Assembly (NCBI RefSeq): GCF_016894445.1
Contig: NZ_CP056775.1
Span: 5,699,001-5,763,000, forward strand
Direction of reading: 5' to 3'
Length of the DNA: 64,000 bases
Source of the DNA: Dyadobacter sandarakinus
GTDB lineage: Bacteria; Bacteroidota; Bacteroidia; Cytophagales; Spirosomataceae
Below are positions 17,021 to 26,900 of this stretch, piece by piece. Under the pieces are notes generated by a model. It saw nothing but the letters and a program-made list of their open reading frames with translations, had not been told where the DNA came from and searched no databases. How positions within the stretch are numbered: the first letter of the stretch is position 1; every line of letters begins with the position of its first letter. The position numbers and the translations under genes were made by a program.

Positions 17021-19213
17021 TTGTTAAAGACACTGCTGATTACTCCCCCGTTCACCCAGCTGAACACCCCGTATCCTGCGACTGCCTACCTCAAAGGCTT
17101 TCTGAACACGCTGGGCAGGGAATCATACCAGGCTGATCTGGGTATTGAGGTGATCCTGGCGCTGTTTTCTTCCAAAGGTTTGAAAAAGCTTTTTGCAGAA
17201 CTGGAAGCCTCCGACGCAGAACTGACCGAAAACAGTTTCCGCATTTATGCCTTGCGCGATGAGTACATCAGTACCATTGATCCCGTCATCCGGTTTTTGA
17301 AAAACACCAATCCAACCCTTGCCCATAGCATCTGTGACCGTAGTTACCTGCCCGAAGCCAGCCGTTTTGCGGCTCTTGCAGATATGGACTGGGCTTTTGG
17401 GACAATGGGAATTCACGATAAGGCAAGGCACCTGGCTACCTTGTACCTCGAAGACCTGGGTGATCTCATTCAGGAAGCTGTCGATCCGCATTTCGGGTTC
17501 AGCCGGTATGCCGAGCGACTGGGCCGCTCAGCATCGGGCTTTGATGCCATCGAACAGGCACTGGAAGCACAGGATACCATTCTATCCACAATACTGACGG
17601 ACCTGCTCGACCAGAAGATCAGGAAGTTTGAGCCGGGCATTGTGTGTATCTCGGTTCCTTTTCCGGGCAACCTGTACGGAGGTTTCAAATGCGGGCAGTA
17701 TATCAAAAAACATTATCCCGATATCCGGGTCGTAATGGGCGGAGGGTATGCCAACACTGAGCTGCGCTCTCTGAAAGAACCCCGGGTGTTCAATTATATT
17801 GATTTTGTTTGTCTGGACGATGGCGAGGCACCACTGCTCTCCCTGCTGGACCACCTCGATGGCCACCGGGAGCTGAGCCGGCTCAAAAGAGTGTATTCAA
17901 GGGTGGAGGGCACGGTTGTGTACCACAACGGAGCCAAGGAAAAGGACATCGCTCAGCGCGATACCGGCACGCCGGATTACAGCGACCTGCTCCTGCACGA
18001 TTACCTTTCGGTCATTGAGATTGTAAATCCAATGCACAGGCTGTGGAGTGACGGCCGCTGGAACAAGCTTACACTGGCGCATGGCTGCTACTGGGGAAAG
18101 TGCTCCTTTTGTGATATATCCCTCGATTACATTCGCCGGTATGAGCCTGTGACGGCCTCGCTGCTGTGTGACCGGATCGAAGAAATCATTGAGCAGACGC
18201 AGCAGAATGGCTTTCACTTTGTAGATGAAGCCGCGCCTCCTGCCTTGCTGCGCGACCTCGCGCTGGAAATCCTGAGAAGAAAGCTGACGGTTGTCTGGTG
18301 GACGAACATCCGTTTTGAAAAGAACTTTACCTACGACCTCTGCCTGCTCCTGAAAGCTTCGGGCTGCATTGCTATTTCGGGCGGACTCGAAGTAGCTTCG
18401 GACAGGCTCCTGGAACGCATGAAAAAAGGCGTGACCGTGGCGCAGGTAGCCCGCGTCGCTGATGCATTTACCCAGGCCGGCATTATGGTGCATGCTTACC
18501 TGATGTACGGTTTTCCCACGCAAACAGCCCAGGAAACCATTGATGCACTCGAAATGGTCCGGCAGCTTTTTGAGCTGGGCATCGTGCAGTCGGGTTTCTG
18601 GCACCGCTTTGCGATGACGGCCCACAGTCCCGTAGGGCTGCATCCCGAAGGCTTCGATGTCATGCGGCTGGGACCTGCTACCGGTACTTTCGCAAACAAC
18701 GATCTCGACCATGACGATCCGCTCGGAGCGGATCATGACCTCTTTGCGGAGGGGCTCCGCAAATCGCTTTTTAACTACATGCACGGCGTGTGCCTCGATT
18801 TTCCATTGTCCCGCTGGTTCGACTTTCCGGTGCCACCACCCTCGGTTTCACCCCGGTACATTGAGCGCAGCGTCCGGGAACCTGAGGCACCCGCCCGGCC
18901 CAATGCAGTGGCAGTGTGGCTCGGCAGTCTGCCCGAAGTTTCCGTGTATGAAGAGCAAAGAGGCAAAAACATGCATAAGGTGGCGGAAATGGTTTTTTAC
19001 AACAAGAAAAAAGAGTGGGCAATCGAAACCAGCGTACCTTTTGCCGACTGGCTGTCAGATGTATTTCCGCACCTGCTTGTGTCCAATCCCGAGCCTTATC
19101 CGCTCGATGCATTGAAGCGTACATTTGAATCTGAGGGGCTGGGAAACTTTGATGTTTTTACACAATCGCGCACCTGGCAGGAGCTGAAAGAGGGTGGTTT
19201 GCTGATCCTATGA
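17021..19213 (+). CDS. B12-binding-domain radical SAM protein with CX4CX2C cluster motif
   Basis: A 730-residue protein. The N-terminal third resembles a cobalamin-binding Rossmann domain (LKTLLITPPFTQLNTPYP, then FEPGIVCISVPFPGNLYGG and IRVVMGGGYANTEL). The radical SAM barrel follows with C356, C361 and C364 in GCYWGKCSFCD. The spacing is CX4CX2C, one residue longer in the first gap than the common CX3CX2C. Later barrel motifs include CIAISGGLEVASDRLL and YLMYGFPTQTAQETIDALEM. The start appears to be TTG, giving MLKTLLITPP at the first strand. Substrate unknown; B12-dependent methylation or rearrangement is typical of the class. It stands alone, with a two-component gene about 90 bases downstream. 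Confidence 0.85.
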   Translation: MLKTLLITPPFTQLNTPYPATAYLKGFLNTLGRESYQADLGIEVILALFSSKGLKKLFAELEASDAELTENSFRIYALRDEYISTIDPVIRFLKNTNPTLAHSICDRSYLPEASRFAALADMDWAFGTMGIHDKARHLATLYLEDLGDLIQEAVDPHFGFSRYAERLGRSASGFDAIEQALEAQDTILSTILTDLLDQKIRKFEPGIVCISVPFPGNLYGGFKCGQYIKKHYPDIRVVMGGGYANTELRSLKEPRVFNYIDFVCLDDGEAPLLSLLDHLDGHRELSRLKRVYSRVEGTVVYHNGAKEKDIAQRDTGTPDYSDLLLHDYLSVIEIVNPMHRLWSDGRWNKLTLAHGCYWGKCSFCDISLDYIRRYEPVTASLLCDRIEEIIEQTQQNGFHFVDEAAPPALLRDLALEILRRKLTVVWWTNIRFEKNFTYDLCLLLKASGCIAISGGLEVASDRLLERMKKGVTVAQVARVADAFTQAGIMVHAYLMYGFPTQTAQETIDALEMVRQLFELGIVQSGFWHRFAMTAHSPVGLHPEGFDVMRLGPATGTFANNDLDHDDPLGADHDLFAEGLRKSLFNYMHGVCLDFPLSRWFDFPVPPPSVSPRYIERSVREPEAPARPNAVAVWLGSLPEVSVYEEQRGKNMHKVAEMVFYNKKKEWAIETSVPFADWLSDVFPHLLVSNPEPYPLDALKRTFESEGLGNFDVFTQSRTWQELKEGGLLIL

Positions 19214-19227
19214 CCGGCGGGTTGCAC

Positions 19228-19256
19228 TTGCAGGCAATGGAATAATGGTATATTTA
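19228..19256 (+). promoter_or_regulatory. Probable promoter of the czcRS-like operon
   Basis: TTG at 19228-19230 and TATATTTA at 19249-19256 are separated by 18 bases, fitting the Bacteroidota -33/-7 layout with one mismatch in the -7 box. The response-regulator ATG is 50 bases further on. Confidence 0.42.
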
Positions 19257-19305
19257 CAAATGTGCGCCCGGACAAAACAGCCATCGCGGGGCACATGGCA
19301 CGTGT

Positions 19306-19992
19306 ATGAAAAAAATCCTGATTGTTGAAGACGACCGTAGGATCGCCCAGAACATTTACCGGGGACTGGTAGTAGAAAGCTTTGAAGCAGAAATCGCTTA
19401 CGATGGTATTACGGGCAAGCAGCTCGCACTCGAAAAGAAGTTCGACCTGGTGCTGCTGGATGTAAACCTGCCCGGTATGAAGGGCTATGACGTCTGTCAG
19501 CAGATCAGGCAGTACAAGCCTTCACTTCCCATTATTATGCTCACTGCTTTCGGGGAAATTGAAGACAAAGTGGAAGGGCTGAGCCGGGGTGCTGATGATT
19601 ACATTGTGAAACCGTTTGATTTCCGTGAACTGCTGGCGCGCATACAGGCTGCATTGCGTGTTGCCGAGCTGATCAACCCCGAAACACCCGATAAAATCCT
19701 GCGCATATCCGACCTGGAAATGAACCTGGGTACCAAGCAGGTGAAGCGGGGCGGCAATGCCATCGACCTGACTGCCAAAGAGTTTGCACTGCTTGAATAT
19801 TTTATGCTTCACCGCGGCAGGGTAGTGTCTAAAATGGACCTGGCCGAGCACGTCTGGCACCTCAACTTTGATCCGGGTACGAATGTAGTAGAGGTGTATA
19901 TCAACTATTTGCGTAAGAAAGTGGACAAAGATTTTTCCACCAAACTGATCCATACCCGTCCCGGTATGGGCTATATTCTCAAAGAAGAATAG
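19306..19992 (+). CDS. OmpR-family response regulator (CzcR/CusR-like)
   Basis: A 228-residue two-domain regulator. The receiver domain has the acidic pair E8-D9-D10, the phosphoacceptor D52 in LLDVNLPG and the conserved lysine in YIVKPFDF. The C-terminal winged helix runs from about 130, with LTAKEFALLEYFMLHRGRVV and NVVEVYINYLRKKVD typical of the OmpR/PhoB group. The cognate histidine kinase gene follows nine bases later. Position ahead of a CzcCBA-type efflux operon suggests it activates those genes in response to metal. A paralogous pair lies at 41819-43863. Confidence 0.92.
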   Translation: MKKILIVEDDRRIAQNIYRGLVVESFEAEIAYDGITGKQLALEKKFDLVLLDVNLPGMKGYDVCQQIRQYKPSLPIIMLTAFGEIEDKVEGLSRGADDYIVKPFDFRELLARIQAALRVAELINPETPDKILRISDLEMNLGTKQVKRGGNAIDLTAKEFALLEYFMLHRGRVVSKMDLAEHVWHLNFDPGTNVVEVYINYLRKKVDKDFSTKLIHTRPGMGYILKEE

Positions 19993-20001
19993 TACCTCCC
20001 C

Positions 20002-21369
20002 ATGAAGATCAAAGACCGTCTTGCGGGTCAGTTTACGCTGTTGGTAGCGGCGGTACTGATGCTTTTTTCCATTGCCATTTACAGCATTTCTGAGCATTAC
20101 CGGCAGGAGGAATTTTATGATCGTCTGCGTGGCCGGGCCAGTACTACCTGCCGCCTCCTGGTAAAAGTGAAGGGTATTGATAAGGACCTTCTGAAAGCCA
20201 TCGACCAGAATACCCTTTCTGAAATGCTGGACGAGAAGGTGCTTATTTTCAATTCCAAAAACGACCTGATTTATTCAAGCGTTGACGATAAGTTGCTTAC
20301 GTACCAGTCGGCCCTGCTGGATGAGGTCCGCCAGCAACATTATATGGAATTTCACCAGGCCGAAAACGAGGTGATCGGCCTGCTGTACGAGGAGGGTGAC
20401 GAGCCGCTAGTGGTACTCGCCTCTGCATTTGACACTTTCGGTCACAGCAAGCTCGAAAACCTGAAAAGTACCCTCGGCTGGGGCCTGCTGGCCGGCATTG
20501 CAGTAACCATCGGATTGGGGATTTACTTTGCCGGCAATGCATTGCGGCCGATCAACCGCATTAACCAGGGTGTATCGCTGATTACCGCCCAAAACCTTTC
20601 GCAAAAGCTCGACGAGGGGAACGGGAAAGATGAGATTGCGCGCCTGGCCATGAATTTCAATATGATGCTGTACCGGCTTAATCAGGCATTTGAGCAGCAG
20701 AAAAGCTTTGTGTCCCACGCCTCCCATGAGCTGCGCACACCGCTTGCGGCATTGAAGTCCGAGATCCAGCTCGGCCAGCGGTTTGCCCGGGATAACATGC
20801 AGCTGGAAGAGGTGTTTACCAACCTGGCCTCCGATACCGAGCGGCTGATCAGCATTACCAACAACCTGCTTTTTCTGGCAAGGTCGTATGAGAATATGGG
20901 TAAAATGAAAATGGCACCGGTACACATTGAAGACCTCGCTTTCCTGGCGCAGGAAGAATTGCTCTCGCTCCATCCGGGCTACCGCATTACCATTGATTAC
21001 GAGAAAATACCCGAGAACGAGAACGAGACGGTGATCAAGGGAAACGAAGAGTTGCTGAAAAGGGTGTTTTCAAACCTGCTTGACAATGCATGCAAGTACT
21101 CCGCCGACCACAAGGCCCAAATCCTGATATCGTCTGATGAAAAGTCGTGTACCGTGAAGGTAAAGGATGAGGGTATCGGGATCAGTGAAGAAGACCTGCC
21201 GCATGTGTTCAATCCATTTTTCAGATCGTCCAATGCTGCCGAGCTCCCCGGCTTCGGGATCGGCCTGTCCATTTGTCAGCGGATTGTGGAGCTGCACCAG
21301 GGTACCATTTCGGTTACGAGCGAGGTAGGCAAAGGCAGCGAATTCAGCGTTCAGTTGTACCACATCTGA
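20002..21369 (+). CDS. HAMP-domain sensor histidine kinase (CzcS/CusS-like)
   Basis: A 455-residue inner-membrane kinase. A first membrane helix is at about 8-30, a periplasmic sensor region at 31-155, and a second helix near 160-180 (LGWGLLAGIAVTIGLGIYFA). A HAMP segment follows, then the dimerisation helix with H242 in FVSHASHELRTPLAAL. The ATPase domain has the N box LLDNACKYSAD, the G1 box VKDEGIGI and the G2 box GFGIGLSI. It pairs with the response regulator immediately upstream and probably senses divalent metal, judging by the efflux genes downstream (inference). Confidence 0.92.
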   Translation: MKIKDRLAGQFTLLVAAVLMLFSIAIYSISEHYRQEEFYDRLRGRASTTCRLLVKVKGIDKDLLKAIDQNTLSEMLDEKVLIFNSKNDLIYSSVDDKLLTYQSALLDEVRQQHYMEFHQAENEVIGLLYEEGDEPLVVLASAFDTFGHSKLENLKSTLGWGLLAGIAVTIGLGIYFAGNALRPINRINQGVSLITAQNLSQKLDEGNGKDEIARLAMNFNMMLYRLNQAFEQQKSFVSHASHELRTPLAALKSEIQLGQRFARDNMQLEEVFTNLASDTERLISITNNLLFLARSYENMGKMKMAPVHIEDLAFLAQEELLSLHPGYRITIDYEKIPENENETVIKGNEELLKRVFSNLLDNACKYSADHKAQILISSDEKSCTVKVKDEGIGISEEDLPHVFNPFFRSSNAAELPGFGIGLSICQRIVELHQGTISVTSEVGKGSEFSVQLYHI

Positions 21370-21449
21370 GTTTCTAATTTTTTTCTAACTTTATTCTAAG
21401 CGCCCTGTAATCCGCAGGTGGGAATATCGCAGTGTTTAAAAACAAACAT

Positions 21450-22697
21450 ATGCGGATTCACATCACCGGACTTTTTATCCTCTTTTCCATTGCCCTACAC
21501 GCACAGGATACGCTCAGCATCAATATCAGGCAGGCCGACAGCCTGTTTTTGCAACATAACCTTGAAATACTCGCCGAAAAGTACCAGATCGACATTGCCA
21601 AGTCGGTGGAGGTGCAGGACAGGCTCTGGAACAATCCGACCTTTGGTGTGGAAATCAGCGCCTACAATCCTTCGCGCGGCTTTCTGGATGTAGGAAAAGG
21701 CGGTCAAAAAGCATTTACCATCGATCAGCTGATCACCCGGGCCGGCAAACGCAACAAGCAGGTAGCGCTCGACGTGGAGTCAACCCGTAAAACGGAATAC
21801 CAGTTTTACGATCTGGTCCGTACACTCAAATTCGAATTACGCCAGATTTTCTTTGAGTCCCATTTTCTTGGACAAACCATTGGGCTGTACGACAACCAGA
21901 TTGCTACGCTCAACACCACGGTCAATGCATTTCAGAAGGAGTACGAGCGCAAGAATATTTCGCTCAAAGAGGTTGTGCGCCTGAAAGCACTCCTTTTTCA
22001 GCTGAGCAATGACCGGGCCGAAATCCTCCTCGAATTACAGGAAAACCAGCGCGATCTGCGCACGCTGCTCAATGTAGAACAGCCTGTAAAAGCCCTGGTA
22101 GACAGTGCAGAGATCGGCCGGTACCAGATGCAGAACCTCACACTTGCTGCGCTGAGAGATAAGGCATTGCAAAGCAGGGCCGACCTGAAAGTGATCCAGT
22201 CGTCGACCAAGCAGGCGGAGCTGAATTACACGCTTCAGAAAGCACTTGCACGTCCCGATATCCAGGTAGGGGTGATCTATGACCAGGCCAGCAACTATGT
22301 CAACAATTATGTAGGCGTAAATGCTGCGGTGACCTTGCCGTTTTTCAACCGCAATCAGGGTAATATCAAAGCCGCACGCAGCTCGATCAGCTATTTTAAA
22401 ACGGCTGAAAATGCCAAGGTCAACAGTGTCAGCAATGAGGTAGCCGCGACGGTGCAAAAAGTGAACATCGCAGAAAAAGCCTACCAGAGCGTAGAAAGCC
22501 AGTTTACAGATCAGTTTCAGCTGCTGAGCAAAGGCATTTACGATAATTTTCAAAAAAGGAATATCACCCTCCTCGAATTCATAGACTTTATCGAAACCTA
22601 CAACGAAAGTGTGCGGGCCTATAACCGCCTGCAGGCCGACCGCATCAAAGTATACGAGGAACTCAACTTCGTGGTTGGGGAAGAGCTTTTCAATTGA
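21450..22697 (+). CDS. TolC-family outer-membrane channel (CzcC-like)
   Basis: A 415-residue outer-membrane factor forming the exit duct of the tripartite efflux pump. A signal peptide (MRIHITGLFILFSIALHAQ) is followed by long alpha-helical, duplicated repeats typical of the family (TLSINIRQADSLFLQHNLEI, FRQ-like coiled regions, and NYVGVNAAVTLPFFNRNQG in the second half). The ATG at 21450 gives a clean signal; an in-frame GTG at 21432 adds six residues. It lies 80 bases after the kinase and 39 before the adaptor gene, in line with one transcript. Confidence 0.9.
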   Translation: MRIHITGLFILFSIALHAQDTLSINIRQADSLFLQHNLEILAEKYQIDIAKSVEVQDRLWNNPTFGVEISAYNPSRGFLDVGKGGQKAFTIDQLITRAGKRNKQVALDVESTRKTEYQFYDLVRTLKFELRQIFFESHFLGQTIGLYDNQIATLNTTVNAFQKEYERKNISLKEVVRLKALLFQLSNDRAEILLELQENQRDLRTLLNVEQPVKALVDSAEIGRYQMQNLTLAALRDKALQSRADLKVIQSSTKQAELNYTLQKALARPDIQVGVIYDQASNYVNNYVGVNAAVTLPFFNRNQGNIKAARSSISYFKTAENAKVNSVSNEVAATVQKVNIAEKAYQSVESQFTDQFQLLSKGIYDNFQKRNITLLEFIDFIETYNESVRAYNRLQADRIKVYEELNFVVGEELFN

Positions 22698-22736
22698 CCC
22701 GGAACATCAATCAGCATCGTCATTATTTAACATACA

Positions 22737-23825
22737 ATGAAAAATTCCCTGTATATCGTCATCCTTGCTACCGCCTGTACCTGGCTGACTTCCTGTGAAA
22801 AAAAGACCGACGCGCCTGTAGATTCCAAGGCATTCATGCTGTCGGACACGATGATGCACCGGATCAAGCTGGATACCGTGATAACCGAACCCGTGCGGAA
22901 CGAGCTGACGCTGGTAGGTAAGGTGGTACCCGACGAGAACCAGGTGATCAAGATATTTCCCCTGGTGGGCGGTAATGTGGAAGAGGTGGACGTTGAGCTG
23001 GGCGACAATGTAAAAAAAGGCCAGAAGCTGGCAGTGATCCGCTCGGGCGAAGTCGCTGACTTTGAGCGTGAAATGATCCAGGCGCAGTCGGATCTGCTGA
23101 TTGCCAAGAAAAATCTTACATCTACCGAAGACTTGTATGAAAGCCAGCTGGTACCTGAGCGGGATGTGATTACAGCCCGGCAGATGGTGGACAAGGCTCA
23201 GGCCGAGGTGAGCAGGGTGAAGGAGATTTTCTCCATTTACGGGTTAGGCAAATCCACCAACTACGTCGTAAAGTCGCCGATCAATGGATTTATCATTGAT
23301 AAAAATGTAAACCGGGGCATGCAGCTCCGCTCGGACAATACGGAGAGCCTCTTTACCGTAGGCCAGATCGCCGATGTGTGGGTGATGGCCAATGTGAATG
23401 AAAGCGACATTCCGCGCATCAAACTCGGTATGCCCGCAGAAGTACGTACCATCAGCTTTCCCGACGAAGTTTTTAAAGGGAAAGTGGACAAGATTTACAA
23501 TGTCCTCGACCCCGAGACCCGCGCCATGCGCATCCGCATTCAGCTGCAAAACGTGGGCTTCCGCCTTAAACCCGAAATGCATGCAACCGTATCGCTGAAC
23601 TTCGCAGAAGATATCAAAATGCAGGCAGTACCCTCCCAGGCCATCATTTTCGACCGCAGTAAAAACTGGGTGCTGGTATTCACAAGTCCCAGCAAGATCG
23701 AAGCCCGGTCCGTGGACGTATACCGCACCGTTACCAACCGCGCCTACATCAGCGCCGGCCTCAAAGACGGCGAGCGGGTGATATCCAGGAATCAGTTGCT
23801 GGTTTATAATGCGATTAATGAGTGA
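22737..23825 (+). CDS. RND efflux periplasmic adaptor lipoprotein (CzcB-like)
   Basis: A 362-residue membrane-fusion protein. The signal ends in a lipobox LTSC with the lipidated cysteine at position 20. The barrel-sandwich (biotinyl-lipoyl-like) domain is seen in VIKIFPLVGGNVEEVDVELG and GFIIDKNVNRGMQLRSDNTE, flanking a coiled-coil hairpin at about 100-160. Beta-barrel and membrane-proximal domains follow (IADVWVMANVNESDIPRIKL). It links the CzcA-like pump to the TolC-like channel. The stop codon is the first TGA of a TGA repeat array that separates it from the pump gene. Confidence 0.92.
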   Translation: MKNSLYIVILATACTWLTSCEKKTDAPVDSKAFMLSDTMMHRIKLDTVITEPVRNELTLVGKVVPDENQVIKIFPLVGGNVEEVDVELGDNVKKGQKLAVIRSGEVADFEREMIQAQSDLLIAKKNLTSTEDLYESQLVPERDVITARQMVDKAQAEVSRVKEIFSIYGLGKSTNYVVKSPINGFIIDKNVNRGMQLRSDNTESLFTVGQIADVWVMANVNESDIPRIKLGMPAEVRTISFPDEVFKGKVDKIYNVLDPETRAMRIRIQLQNVGFRLKPEMHATVSLNFAEDIKMQAVPSQAIIFDRSKNWVLVFTSPSKIEARSVDVYRTVTNRAYISAGLKDGERVISRNQLLVYNAINE

Positions 23826-23949
23826 GCAGGTGAATGTTGAATGACCGAATGACTGAATGACTGAATGTTTTTCTATTCGGTCACTCACTCACTCGCTCAC
23901 TCAAAATTCCCCCATTCAATCATTCAGTCATTCAGTCATTCAATCATTG
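23820..23949. repeat. Second inverted period-4 TGA array, inside the efflux operon
   Basis: The left arm (about 23820-23867) starts at the adaptor's stop codon and is made of TGAA/TGAC-type words. After a short T-rich spacer the right arm (23881-23948) carries the reverse-complement words (CTCA, TTCA, GTCA) and ends four bases before the pump's ATG. A nine-base perfect pair, 23842-23850 with 23875-23883, can form the inner hairpin. It has the same word composition and orientation as the array at 4934-5492, which implies one repeat family. Confidence 0.8.
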
Positions 23950-23953
23950 CCAC

Positions 23954-26900
23954 ATGAATAAATTCATCCGGGGGATCGTTGGATTTTCCCTAAAAAACCG
24001 CTTTTTCATTTTTTTCCTGACCGGGTTGATGATCGTGGCTGGTATTGTCAGTTACCGCAGCACGCCGCTGGAAGCTTTTCCCGATGTCACCAATACCCAG
24101 ATCATTATCGTCTCGCAGTGGCACGGGCGCAGTGCCGAGGAGATTGAGCGTTTTGTAACCCAGCCCGTCGAAATTGCAATGAACTCGGTGCAGCGCAAGG
24201 CCAATGTCCGCAGTGTTACGATGTTCGGATTGTCTGTCATCAAGATCATTTTTGATGACGATGTGGAGGATTTTTTCGCCCGGCAGCAAGTGTACAACCA
24301 GCTTCGTACCGTATCGTTGCCGGAGGGGGTAGAGCCTGAGGTACAGCCTCCCTACGGACCTACGGGTGAGATTTTCAGGTATTCGCTGGAAAGTAAAGAC
24401 CGGGACAGCCGCGATTTGCTCACACTTCAGAACTGGGTGATCGACCGTCAGCTGAGGAGTGTGCCCGGTGTGGCAGACGTGGTTGCATTTGGCGGACGCG
24501 AAAAGATATATGAGGTTCAGGTGAACCCTACCAAGCTTACCAAGTATAACATAACTCCTCTTGAAGTGTACCAGGCAGTTACCAAGAGCAACGTAAATGT
24601 GGGTGGCGATGTGATCGAGAAGAATGCACAAGCTTACGTTGTTCGAGGTATCGGCCTGCTCGAATCCGTGCAGGATATTCAGAATATCATTGTGGAGTAT
24701 GTAAAAGATTACCCTGTACTGGTGAAGGACGTGGCCGATGTGCGCGAGTCGGACCTGCCGCGGGTAGGACAGGTGGGGCTCGGCTCACGTGATGACGTCG
24801 TGGAAGGCATTGTGGTACAGCGAAAAGGAGAGAATCCGAGCGAGGTATTGGGACGGATCAAGGAGAAGATCCATGAGCTGAACACCAAAGTACTGCCGCC
24901 TGACGTCAAAATGGTTACTTTTTACGATCGCGATAATCTCATTGAGTTTTGTGCCAATACCGTGAAGCACAACCTCGTGGAAGGGATCGTGTTTGTGACC
25001 GTGATCGTATTCCTGTTCATGGCCGACTGGCGCACAACCATGATTGTTTCCATCATCATCCCGCTGGCGCTGCTCTTTGCATTCACCTGCCTGCGTCTCA
25101 AAGGGATGTCTGCCAACCTGCTTTCCATGGGTGCGATCGACTTCGGGATTATTATTGACGGGGCTGTGGTCATGGTGGAGGGGATTTTCGTGACGCTTGA
25201 TCACCTGGCACACCGAAAGGGCATGGCGCGGTATAATACCTTATCCAAGCTCGGCCTGATCAAAAAGACGGGCGGCGAGCTGGGTAAGGCTATATTCTTT
25301 TCCAAGCTGATCATCATCACGGCTTTGATCCCCATTTTCAGTTTTCAGAAAGTGGAAGGTAAAATGTTCAGTCCGCTGGCCTATACACTGGGTTTTGCTT
25401 TGCTGGGTGCATTGTTCTACACGCTTACCCTGGTGCCGGTGCTTTGTTCTTTTTTGTTAAATAAAAATGTAAAAGAAAAGAACAACCCTATCGTCAACTT
25501 CTTCAACCGGATCGTTACCAATGGTTTTGAATGGTGTTTCAGACGAAAAAAGATCAGCATCATAGCCGCCTCGGTTTTCATGGGAATATCCCTGTTTTCG
25601 GCTACGCTGCTCGGTACCGAGTTTTTGCCCCAGCTCAATGAAGGTGCATTGTGGGTGACCGCCGAGCTGCCGATGAGCATGTCCCTGCCCGAAAGTGTAA
25701 AAATGGCGCACGATATCCGTGCAGACCTCTCGACTTTCCCGGAAGTAAGACAGGTACTCTCGCAGGTGGGACGCTCCAATGACGGTACCGACCCCAACGG
25801 TTTTTACTTCTGCCAGTTCCAGGTTGACCTTGTTCCCAAGAGCGAGTGGAAGCGGAAGATCAGCGTGGAGCAGCTCACAGACGAAATGAACAAGCGCCTC
25901 AGCGTATATCCAGGCGTGCTTTACAACTATTCGCAGCCGATCGTCGATAACGTGGCCGAAGCAGTAGCCGGTTACAAGGCCAGCAATGGAATCAAGATTT
26001 TTGGGAATGACCTGGAAGAGCTGGAAAAGTACGCCACCATCGCAATGGGTGCTGTGAAGAATGTGGATGGTATCAAGGACCTGGGTCTCATCCGGAACAT
26101 CGGCCAGCCCGAGATCAGTGTGGTGTTGCATGATCATAAAATGGCGCAGTACGGCGTAAGCACCGCAGATGCCCAGGCAGTGATTGAAATGGCCATCGGC
26201 GGGAAAACAGCCTCCATTTTGTACGAAGGGGAAAGGAAGTTCGACATCCGGCTGCGTTACCAGGAGCAGTACCGCCGCGATGAGCAGGATCTTCAGCAGC
26301 TGATGGTACCCACGATGACGGGCAGCAAAATCCCGCTCAAAGAAATTTCCACAATCCGTAAGGTAACGGGTCCTGCGTTTGTATACCGTGATAACAACAA
26401 GCGTTTCATTGGCGTGAAGTTTTCGGTGCGCGGCCGCGACCTGGGCAGTACCATTGCGGAGGCACAGCAGCGGGTAAAAGCCAAGCTGACCGATTTGCCC
26501 AAAGGATACTCGGTGGAGTGGGTAGGTGAATTTGAGAACCAGGTACGCGCTACCGAGCGGCTCGGTCAGGTAGTGCCGATCAGCCTTGTAGGTATTTTTA
26601 TCCTTCTTTTTATCATGTTCAGCAATGCCAAGGATGCAGGGCTGGTGCTGGTCAATGTACCTTTTGCATTGATCGGTGGAATCCTGGCGCTGCATGTAAC
26701 CCATATGAACTTCGGAATTTCGGCAGGTGTGGGATTCATCGCGCTCTTCGGGCTTTGTGTGCAGAACGGGGTCATACTGATCTCGGTGTTCAACAAGAAC
26801 CTGGCTGAACGGATGTCGCTGGACGATGCCATCCGGGAGGGCGTCAAGTCCAGGATCAGGCCTGTGGTGATGACGGCCCTCATGGCGGCGATAGGCTTGT

